Shown here one piece after another: positions 1 to 6,368 of a DNA stretch of 6,368 nt. The stretch spans positions 1 to 6,368 of the forward strand of contig DAHVFK010000211.1 of the NCBI GenBank assembly GCA_027317055.1, read 5' to 3'. Source of the stretch: Betaproteobacteria bacterium. GTDB lineage: Bacteria; Pseudomonadota; Gammaproteobacteria; Burkholderiales; SG8-39. The notes beneath the pieces are model-generated. The model ran no database searches. It saw only the letters and a program-made list of their open reading frames with translations, and was not told the DNA's origin. A program made the position numbers and the translations under genes. Positions within the stretch are counted from its first letter, which is position 1; each line of letters begins with the position of its first letter.

Positions 1-15
1 GGTGGTGACGCGGCG

Positions 16-1104
16 ATGAGCGACCTGGCGCCGGCTGCGCGGGCTCCCTTGCTGGTGCTGGGTTTCGTCTCTCTGCTGCTTGGCGTTGCCGGTGGGTTGG
101 CGCGTCTCGGGCTGCCCGTGCCTGCCGTCGCCGCGGGAATCGCCTGGCACGGGGCGCTGATGGCGAGCGCCTTCTTCGGCACCCTGATCGCGCTCGAGCG
201 CGCGGTTGCCATCGGGCGCGGCTGGGCCTACCTCGCGCCGGCGGCGTCCGGCGCTGGCGGCCTGGTCCTGCTGGCGGGCGATGCGCGCACGGGATTCGCG
301 CTGCTGGTGGCGGGCGGCGCGGTGTTTGCGGTCGCATCGACCTCGATCTGGTGGCGGCACAAGGCGCTGCACACCGGCCTGCTCGCGCTCGGTGCGCTCG
401 GTTTGCTGGCGGCGAATCTGGCGCTGCTGGCGGGCATGCCGGCAGAAGCCGCGGTGCCGTGCTGGATCGCGTTCCTGACGCTGACCATCGGCGGAGAACG
501 GCTCGAGCTCTCGCGGCTGTCGCCGGTGCCGCGCGCCGCGCGCGCGGCGTTCGCTGCCTTCGGCCTCGCGCTGCTGCTATCGGCGTTCGCGGCGCTCGCG
601 GCGCTCGGGCCCGCGCTGCGCGTGTGCGGCGTGCTGCTCGTCGCCTGCGCGGTCTGGCTCGCGCGCTACGACATTGCCACGCGCACGGTGCGCGCCGGCG
701 GTCTGACGCGCTACATCGCGCTGTGCCTGCTGGCGGGATATGCATGGCTCGCGCTTGGTGGCGCACTGCTCGCAAGCGGAGCCGGGTTCGACGACGGGCG
801 CGCGCTGTGGGACGCGGCATTGCACGCCATCCTGCTCGGGTTCGTATTCTCGATGGTATTCGGCCACGCTCCCGTCATCCTGCCGGCAGTCCTGAGGGTG
901 GCGCTACCCTACTCGGCGATCCTGTACGCGCCGCTCGCGCTGCTGCATGTCTCGCTCGCGATCCGGCTCGCGGGGGACTTGGGCGCCAGCGCCGCGCTGC
1001 GCGCCGCGGGCGGCGCGGGCAACGCGCTCGCGATCGCAGTTTTCATCCTCACGGCCGCTGCGCTGGCGCTCCGGCGCAGCGGCCGTCTCCCTTCCAGAAC
1101 CTAA
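16..1104 (+). CDS. NnrS-like polytopic membrane protein (putative heme/metal-binding)
   Basis: The 362-residue protein is almost wholly hydrophobic and would form about 10-12 membrane helices in the inner membrane. It carries histidines at or in predicted helices: W44-H45-G46 followed by an ALERA segment (59-63), H115 and H119, a GGERLE segment (159-164), H270 in LHAILLGF, H284 in FGHAP, and H311. The WHG near the N-terminus and the later LHxxxxG...GH pattern recall NnrS, a heme- and copper-containing membrane protein linked to nitric oxide stress and denitrification. The match is by motif style only, and the spacing between the late histidines is shorter than I recall for NnrS, so this may be a sister family. 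The start is ATG at 16. The frame stays open to the window edge but has no start codon in the 15 bases shown, so a start outside the window is possible. TAA at 1102-1104 is followed after 10 bases by the GlcG remnant, suggesting one transcript. Function is unproven: the family call is moderate, the coding call strong. Confidence 0.75.
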   Translation: MSDLAPAARAPLLVLGFVSLLLGVAGGLARLGLPVPAVAAGIAWHGALMASAFFGTLIALERAVAIGRGWAYLAPAASGAGGLVLLAGDARTGFALLVAGGAVFAVASTSIWWRHKALHTGLLALGALGLLAANLALLAGMPAEAAVPCWIAFLTLTIGGERLELSRLSPVPRAARAAFAAFGLALLLSAFAALAALGPALRVCGVLLVACAVWLARYDIATRTVRAGGLTRYIALCLLAGYAWLALGGALLASGAGFDDGRALWDAALHAILLGFVFSMVFGHAPVILPAVLRVALPYSAILYAPLALLHVSLAIRLAGDLGASAALRAAGGAGNALAIAVFILTAAALALRRSGRLPSRT

Positions 1105-1109
1105 GGAGG
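1103..1109 (+). promoter_or_regulatory. Strong Shine-Dalgarno of the GlcG-like remnant
   Basis: AAGGAGG sits 5 bases before the ATG at 1115 and overlaps the stop codon of the NnrS-like gene. It is the best ribosome binding site in the window. It fixes the start of the truncated gene and shows that the 5' end was a real, well-translated gene. Confidence 0.8.
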
Positions 1110-1244
1110 AAAGCATGAAATCCCGAATCCTCGCTGCGGCGCTACTCGCGTCCGTCGCTGCGTTACCGGTGCAGGCGCAGCAGGGCACTTACGAGGTGAA
1201 ATTCATGACACCCGAGACCGCGCTGGTTGCGGCGCAGGGAGCGC

Positions 1245-2648
<1,404 letters not shown>

Positions 2649-2662
2649 CGATGCGATGTTCC

Positions 2663-2691
2663 TTGACGCGGATTTTGTCACACCTTACTTT
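2663..2691 (+). promoter_or_regulatory. Candidate sigma-70 promoter for the livK-like operon
   Basis: TTGACG (2663-2668, five of six matches to the -35 consensus) lies 17 bases before TACTTT (2686-2691, keeping the important T1, A2 and T6 of the -10). This predicts transcription from about 2698 and a leader of about 30 bases before the ATG at 2730. It is the most AT-rich stretch in an otherwise very GC-rich window. No equally good promoter is visible for the divergent dehydrogenase; a CAAAAT hexamer on the minus strand (2675-2680) has no matching -35. Confidence 0.5.
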
Positions 2692-2710
2692 GGAGCCGTA
2701 GCTTGAATAG

Positions 2711-2721
2711 TTCGAATCGAA
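2711..2721. repeat. 11-bp perfect inverted repeat in the operon leader, possible operator
   Basis: TTCGA-A-TCGAA is a perfect 5-1-5 inverted repeat lying between the predicted transcription start and the ATG at 2730. Its right arm touches the Shine-Dalgarno AAGGA (2720-2724). A regulator bound here, or pairing of the arms in RNA, could affect expression, but the element is short and no regulator gene is in the window. Chance occurrence is possible. Confidence 0.3.
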
Positions 2722-2729
2722 GGAACGCG

Positions 2730-3929
2730 ATGAATAGAATGCGCGCCCCGCTGCTGGGGCTCGTGCTTGCGCTCGCGCCGGCGTGCGCGCCCGCGCAGGC
2801 GCAGACGCACCCCGTGGTGGTCGGCGCTGCGGTGGCGCAAACGGGCCAGCTCGCCGATCTTGCGGCCGGCTACCGCAAGGCGCTGCTGCTGTGGCAGGAC
2901 GAGGTCAACGGCGCGGGCGGTTTGCTCGGGCGGCGTGTCGAGCTACGGCTGATCGACGACCGTTCGGAGGCCGTCACGGCGGAGCGGCTGTACGAGCGCC
3001 TGGTGCGCGAGCACCGTGCCGACCTGTTGATCGGTCCGTTCGGATCGGCCGCGTCGCGCGGCGCGGCCGCCGCCGCCGACCGCGCGCACAGGGTGCTGAT
3101 CAACGCGACCGGCGCCACGCAGTCCGTACTGAGAGCGGGGCACCGCTACGTGTTCCAGGTCGCCGCGCCGTACGCGGCCTACGGCACGGGAGTGCTCGCG
3201 ATTGCGCGCCAGGCCGGGTATCACCGGCTGTTCATCCTCGCGCGTGACGATCCCGCAGCGCAGGAGATGGCGACGCACGCGGCCACGGACGCGACCCGGC
3301 AGGGCATGAGCCCCGGCGCCGGAGGCGCTCACGTGTACGCGCCGGGGCTGAGCGACTTCGAGCCACTGGTCGCAATGGCGAAAGCGGCAGGCGCCGAGGC
3401 ATGGATCGCGTTCGGCGAAGCGACCGATGCGGCCGAGATGGTGAAGACCTTTAAGCGCCTCGGCTACGCGCCGCCGCTTTTCTTTGCGCAAGCTGCGGCC
3501 GACCCGCGCTTCATTGCGGCGGTCGGGCAGGACGCCGAGCGGGTGATCGGCCTCAGCGCGTACGAGCCGTTCTTCGCGACTCCGGGCAACGCCAAGTTCG
3601 TCAAGGCGTTCGAGGCCAGGTGGTCGTCGCCCCCGGGCCTGGCCGCCGCCGAAGGCTACGCGGCCGGCATGGTGCTGCAAGAGGCGGTCAGCCGCGCGGG
3701 CAGCCTCGATCAGGAGCGGCTGCGCGAGACGCTTGCCGCGCTGACGACCGAAACCGTGCTCGGCGGGTATAAGCTCGACGCCGCGAGCGGCGAGCAGCTC
3801 GGCGCGCGGCCCGCGCTGCTGCAGATCCTCAAGGGGCGGCGGGACGTCGTGTGGCCCGACGCGCTCGCGACCGCCATGTGGCAGCTGCCCTACCCCGGCT
3901 GGGCGCAGCGCGAAGTTCTGCAGAAATAG
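2730..3929 (+). CDS. LivK-type periplasmic substrate-binding protein of an ABC transporter
   Basis: The 399-residue protein has the layout of Peripla_BP_6 (type I fold) binding proteins that feed Liv-type ABC importers. A Sec signal peptide covers about residues 1-25 (MNRMR, hydrophobic core, APAQAQ). The mature start PVVVGAAVAQTGQLADLAAGY (28-48) is the typical first strand and ligand loop, followed by a DEVNGAGGLLGRRVEL segment (57-72), IDDRS (75-79), LIGPFGSA (100-107) and NATGAT (125-130). The second lobe shows AWIAFGE (224-230), a GLSAYEP hinge region (274-280) and AEGYAAGMVLQEA (307-319). Length is normal. ATG at 2730 is preferred because AAGGA lies 5 bases upstream. An in-frame TTG at 2703 would fall almost on the predicted transcription start. 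There is no convincing lipobox, so it is probably soluble in the periplasm. No Liv permease or ATPase gene follows; the next genes are a lyase and an MFS carrier, so it either borrows a transporter encoded elsewhere or has a sensing role. Ligand unknown: an amino acid or an organic or aromatic acid is typical. Confidence 0.9.
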   Translation: MNRMRAPLLGLVLALAPACAPAQAQTHPVVVGAAVAQTGQLADLAAGYRKALLLWQDEVNGAGGLLGRRVELRLIDDRSEAVTAERLYERLVREHRADLLIGPFGSAASRGAAAAADRAHRVLINATGATQSVLRAGHRYVFQVAAPYAAYGTGVLAIARQAGYHRLFILARDDPAAQEMATHAATDATRQGMSPGAGGAHVYAPGLSDFEPLVAMAKAAGAEAWIAFGEATDAAEMVKTFKRLGYAPPLFFAQAAADPRFIAAVGQDAERVIGLSAYEPFFATPGNAKFVKAFEARWSSPPGLAAAEGYAAGMVLQEAVSRAGSLDQERLRETLAALTTETVLGGYKLDAASGEQLGARPALLQILKGRRDVVWPDALATAMWQLPYPGWAQREVLQK

Positions 3930-3937
3930 GAAGCCAG

Positions 3938-4846
3938 ATGCCTCTGTACCGCTCATTTCTCTTTGCGCCCGGCAATCATTCGCGCCGCGTCGAAAAGGCG
4001 TTCACCGTCGATGCCGACGCGGTGATTCTCGACCTCGAGGACGCGGTGGCGACTGCGGAAAAGCCCGCCGCGCGCGAGGCGGTCGCCGCCGCGTTCGCGC
4101 AGCCGCGCCGCTGCCGAGGCTACGCGCGCGTCAACGCGCCTTCGACGCCGTACTGCTATGCAGACCTGGTCGCGGTGATCGGCCCTGGAATCGCCGGTGT
4201 GGTGCTGCCGAAGGTCGAAAGCGCGGCGGACCTGCACGCAATCGACTGGCTGATCACCAACCTCGAGCGCGAGCGAGGCGTCGCCGTCGGCTCGATCGAC
4301 CTGATCCCGATCATCGAGACCGCGGTCGGGATGCAGCGCATCGACCGCGTGGTTCAGGCGCGGGGCCTGCGGCCCTACGAAGGGCGCTGGCGCGTCAGGC
4401 GACTGGCCTTCGGCGCGGCCGACTACGCAGCGGAGGTCGGCCTCGCCCCCGGGCTGGACGAGCCCGAGCTCACCGACGCGCGCGCGCGGGTGGTGCTCGC
4501 TTCGCGCGCCGCGGGTCTGGACGGTCCGCTGGACAGCCCGTGGTTCCACTTGCGCGAAAGCGAGGCTTTTGCGCGTGCGCTGGAGCGCAGCCGGCGCGGC
4601 GGTTTCCAGGGCAGGCTGTGCATCCATCCGGACCAGGTGCCGGCGGTGAACGCCGCTTACGCGCCGAGCAAGGAAGAGGTCGAACGTGCCGCGCGCATCG
4701 TCGCTGCCTTCGATGCCGCGGAAGCGAGCGGCGCGGCTGCGATCCAGGTCGATGGCCAGATGGTCGACTATCCGGTCGCACACCACGCACGCGCGGTGCT
4801 CGAAGCCGCGCGCGAGATCGACGCGCAGCGCGTGAATCCGGCTTGA
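3938..4846 (+). CDS. CitE-like CoA-ester lyase (HpcH/HpaI aldolase/citrate lyase family)
   Basis: The 302-residue cytoplasmic TIM-barrel enzyme belongs to the Mg-dependent family that includes the citrate lyase beta subunit, malyl-CoA lyase and citramalyl-CoA lyase, which cleave 3-hydroxyacyl-CoA thioesters (or condense glyoxylate or pyruvate with acyl-CoA). Motifs in order: SFLFAPGNHSRRVEKA (6-21), DAVILDLEDAV (27-37), YARVN with R64 (62-66), VVLPKVESA (88-96), IPIIETAVG with E127 (123-131) and FGAADYAAEVG with D162 (158-168). E127 and D162 are the expected metal ligands. GRLCIHPDQV (225-234) and VDGQMVDYPV (271-280) are also conserved. Length matches single-subunit lyases. No citrate lyase alpha or gamma subunit gene is adjacent, so this is unlikely to be true citrate lyase. 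ATG at 3938 has AGGAAG overlapping the upstream stop codon, 8 bases from gene to gene. The downstream MFS gene overlaps its stop. The exact CoA ester cannot be told. Confidence 0.9.
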   Translation: MPLYRSFLFAPGNHSRRVEKAFTVDADAVILDLEDAVATAEKPAAREAVAAAFAQPRRCRGYARVNAPSTPYCYADLVAVIGPGIAGVVLPKVESAADLHAIDWLITNLERERGVAVGSIDLIPIIETAVGMQRIDRVVQARGLRPYEGRWRVRRLAFGAADYAAEVGLAPGLDEPELTDARARVVLASRAAGLDGPLDSPWFHLRESEAFARALERSRRGGFQGRLCIHPDQVPAVNAAYAPSKEEVERAARIVAAFDAAEASGAAAIQVDGQMVDYPVAHHARAVLEAAREIDAQRVNPA

Positions 4847-6042
4847 GCTCCGCGCCGCCGTCGCTGCGGCCGGTCGCGCTGCCGCTCGCGGCGACCCTCG
4901 CCGTGCAGACCCTGGTCGCGCTGGCAGTGTATTGCGCGCCGGTGATGGCTCCGGTGGCGGCGCCGGCACTCGGGGTCGCCCCCTCGGCGATCGGCTATTT
5001 CATCGCCCTGGTGTACTTCGGCAGCATGCTCGGCAGCGTCACCTCCGGTGGTTGGGTGGCGCGCTTCGGACCGATCCGCGTCAGCCAGGTCGGGCTTGCC
5101 CTCAGCCTGGTCGGTCTGGCGTTGGGTGCGTCGGCATGGCTTCCGCTGGTCGCGCTGGGCGCCGTGGTGATCGGACTGGGCTACGGCCCGGCGACGCCCG
5201 CGAGCTCTCACATTCTCGCGCGCGCCACGCCTCCCGGCCTGATGGCGTTGACCTTTTCGATCAAGCAGACCGGGGTTCCCCTGGGCGGGGCGATCGCGGG
5301 CGCGCTGGTGCCGGTGATGATCCATACGCTCGGCTGGCGCGCGAGCGCGCTCGCGATCGGGCTGGCTTGTCTGGCGCTCGCTTTTGCGGTCGAGCCGGTG
5401 CGGTCGCGCTACGACCATGGACTGAACCCCAAGGCGCCCATTTCCCTGCGCTCGGCGTTCGCGCCGGTCGCGCTGGTCCTGCGCGAGCGGCGGCTGAAGG
5501 AAATGGCGCTGACCTCGTTCATCTACGGCGGGGTGCAGATCACGCTGGTCAGCTACCTGGTGACCTTCCTTACCGAGGCGTTCGCGATGCGGCTGGTGCT
5601 GGCGGGCCTGGTGATGGCGGCGTCGCAGGTCGCCAGCGTGATTGGCCGCGTGCTCTGGGGGGTGGTCGCCGACCGGGCGCTGTCGCGGCGCAGGATGCTC
5701 GGACTATTGGGAATCGGAATGGGATTTTCCGCCATCGCCACTCTGGCGGCGGGGCCGCAGTGGCCCATCTGGCTGCTGTTCGCCTACGCTGCGGTGTTCG
5801 GCGCGACGGCGGTGGGCTGGAACGGCGTCTACCTCGCCGAAGTGGCGCACCTTGCGCCGCAGGGGCAGACCAGTCAAGCAACCGGGGGATGCCTGTTCTT
5901 CACTTTTCTGGGCGTGGTGGTCACGCCGCCGCTGTTCAACGTCGTGCTGTCGCTCGCCGGCAGCTACGCCGCGGCCTACGCCGTGTTCGGGGTACCGTCG
6001 CTGGCGATCGGCGCGCGCCTGCTGCTCGCCCGCCCAAGCTAG
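4843..6042 (+). CDS. MFS transporter, 12 TM
   Basis: The 399-residue protein has about 12 hydrophobic helices in two halves and sits in the inner membrane as a proton-coupled or exchange carrier. Motif A between TM2 and TM3 is GGWVARFGPIR (69-79); its usual acidic residue is replaced by A73. The equivalent in the second half, GVVADR (273-278), keeps it. GYGPATPASSHIL (114-124 region) and SIKQTGVPLGGAIAG (139-153) mark TM4-TM5, the latter in the place of the glycine/proline-rich TM5 motif and typical of many proteobacterial organic-anion and cyanate-type MFS members. There is no in-frame ATG near the N-terminus. TTG at 4843 overlaps the lyase stop as TTGA and gives a complete TM1. The next in-frame GTG (4903) would cut into TM1. 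There is no Shine-Dalgarno, so translation probably depends on coupling to the lyase. The substrate is most likely an organic acid connected with the lyase, by context only. Confidence 0.88.
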   Translation: MSSAPPSLRPVALPLAATLAVQTLVALAVYCAPVMAPVAAPALGVAPSAIGYFIALVYFGSMLGSVTSGGWVARFGPIRVSQVGLALSLVGLALGASAWLPLVALGAVVIGLGYGPATPASSHILARATPPGLMALTFSIKQTGVPLGGAIAGALVPVMIHTLGWRASALAIGLACLALAFAVEPVRSRYDHGLNPKAPISLRSAFAPVALVLRERRLKEMALTSFIYGGVQITLVSYLVTFLTEAFAMRLVLAGLVMAASQVASVIGRVLWGVVADRALSRRRMLGLLGIGMGFSAIATLAAGPQWPIWLLFAYAAVFGATAVGWNGVYLAEVAHLAPQGQTSQATGGCLFFTFLGVVVTPPLFNVVLSLAGSYAAAYAVFGVPSLAIGARLLLARPS

Positions 6043-6045
6043 AAT
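6040..6045 (+). promoter_or_regulatory. Possible -10 element before the hydrolase gene
   Basis: TAGAAT matches five of six bases of the -10 consensus and overlaps the MFS stop codon, 8 bases before the hydrolase ATG. No acceptable -35 is seen 16-18 bases upstream. If used, transcription would begin close to the start codon, giving a nearly leaderless message. That would fit the absence of a Shine-Dalgarno for the hydrolase. Weak evidence. Confidence 0.25.
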
Positions 6046-6053
6046 CCGGCGCC

Positions 6054-6368
6054 ATGAAGTCGGTCATCCTGGTGCACGGGCTGTGGATGCCCGGGCTCGT
6101 GATGTCGCCGCTGGCCGGGCGGCTGTCGCGGGCCGGTTACCACTGCCACCTGTTCGACTACGCCGGGCGTGAACGGCCGCTGGCCGTGAACGCGCAGCGG
6201 CTGGCGCAACTCTCCCGTGGCGTGGGCGCCGCGCATTTCGTCGGCCACAGCCTGGGCGGCCTGGTCGTGCTCGAAGCCCTCAACGCGACGCCCGCGCTCC
6301 AGGTCGAGCGGGTGGCGCTGCTCGGCACGCCGGCGCGCGGCTGCCTCGCGGGGCGCCGCCTCGCGCGC
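6054..6368 (+). CDS. Alpha/beta hydrolase (N-terminal part, cut by window end)
   Basis: The first 105 codons of an alpha/beta-fold hydrolase (lipase/esterase-like) are present and the frame runs off the window. VILVHGLWMPG (4-14) is the first core strand with the HG oxyanion-hole turn. YHCHLFDYAGR (29-39) is the second strand region. FVGHSLGGLVVLEAL (62-76) is the nucleophile elbow, with S66 the catalytic serine in G-H-S-L-G. VERVALLGTPARG (84-96) is the next strand. The catalytic acid and histidine lie beyond the window. Short signal-less members of this kind are common cytoplasmic proteins of unknown substrate in betaproteobacteria. ATG at 6054 lies 11 bases after the MFS stop. No Shine-Dalgarno precedes it, so whether it belongs to the upstream operon is uncertain. 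Confidence 0.85.
   Translation, partial: MKSVILVHGLWMPGLVMSPLAGRLSRAGYHCHLFDYAGRERPLAVNAQRLAQLSRGVGAAHFVGHSLGGLVVLEALNATPALQVERVALLGTPARGCLAGRRLAR

Noticed and set aside
1..19. End of an upstream gene (TGA at 6-8 or at 17-19, the latter overlapping the ATG at 16)
   Set aside because: Two frames offer a stop and only a handful of codons are visible, so no upstream gene can be called.
351..1118. 255-codon plus-strand frame inside the NnrS-like gene
   Set aside because: Arg/Ala-rich out-of-frame product with no membrane segments or motif; the hydrophobic frame starting at 16 is the real gene.
2649..2681. GTG at 2681 as the start of the dehydrogenase
   Set aside because: Possible but less likely: the only AAGG is one base from the GTG, the extra 11 residues are not family-like, and they overlap the rightward promoter.
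2703..2729. TTG at 2703 as the start of the binding protein
   Set aside because: It would add nine polar residues before the signal peptide, lies about 5 bases from the predicted transcription start and has no ribosome binding site, whereas ATG 2730 has AAGGA at 5 bases.
2943..3956. 337-codon open frame on the minus strand across the binding-protein gene
   Set aside because: It is a shadow of the real plus-strand gene: low-complexity Arg/Gly/Ala product, no motif, no plausible ribosome binding site.
4480..4500. Alternating CG run
   Set aside because: Simple consequence of Arg/Ala codons in GC-rich coding DNA; no repeat unit or structure beyond that.
3953..4969. 338-codon open frame on the minus strand across the lyase gene
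   Set aside because: Opposite strand of a clearly recognised lyase; composition is that of an antisense shadow.
6043..6053. Possible terminator between the MFS and hydrolase genes
   Set aside because: The 11-base gap has no hairpin followed by a T run.

Overview
The window is about 70% G+C, and every gene uses strongly G/C-ending codons. Protein resemblances and gene styles (LivK-type binding protein next to a CitE-like lyase and an MFS carrier, and an NnrS-like membrane protein) point to a betaproteobacterium, perhaps Burkholderiales or a relative. That assignment is inference from memory of families, not from a search.

Layout. (1) 16-1104, plus strand: a polytopic membrane protein with membrane-embedded histidines that resembles the NnrS family. 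(2) 1115-1297, plus strand: the 5' end only (strong ribosome binding site, signal peptide and about 25 mature residues) of a secreted GlcG/HbpS-type heme-binding protein. It breaks off where it meets the 3' end of the next gene. (3) 1245-2648, minus strand: a complete FAD-linked 2-hydroxyacid dehydrogenase of the D-2-hydroxyglutarate dehydrogenase type. (4) 2649-2729: a short divergent control region with a plausible sigma-70 promoter facing right and an 11-bp inverted repeat in the leader. (5) 2730-6042, plus strand: a tight three-gene operon with a LivK-type periplasmic binding protein, a CitE-like (HpcH/HpaI family) CoA-ester lyase and a 12-TM MFS transporter (8-base gap, then a TTGA stop/start overlap). 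(6) 6054-6368, plus strand: the N-terminal part of an alpha/beta hydrolase, cut by the window edge.

How the genes may work together. The divergent dehydrogenase and the binding protein-lyase-carrier operon read as a small catabolic locus for an organic or hydroxy acid. The binding protein would capture it, the MFS protein would move it or a product, the lyase would cleave a 3-hydroxyacyl-CoA-type intermediate, and the flavoprotein would oxidise a D-2-hydroxyacid. The substrate cannot be read from the sequence. The NnrS-like gene and the GlcG remnant form a separate unit pointing into this locus. The abrupt end of the GlcG remnant marks a rearrangement or deletion endpoint (or an assembly join). 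I see no RNA gene, CRISPR array, insertion sequence or convincing intrinsic terminator, and no clear evidence of a wholly new system. The broken GlcG gene and its junction are the most unusual feature.
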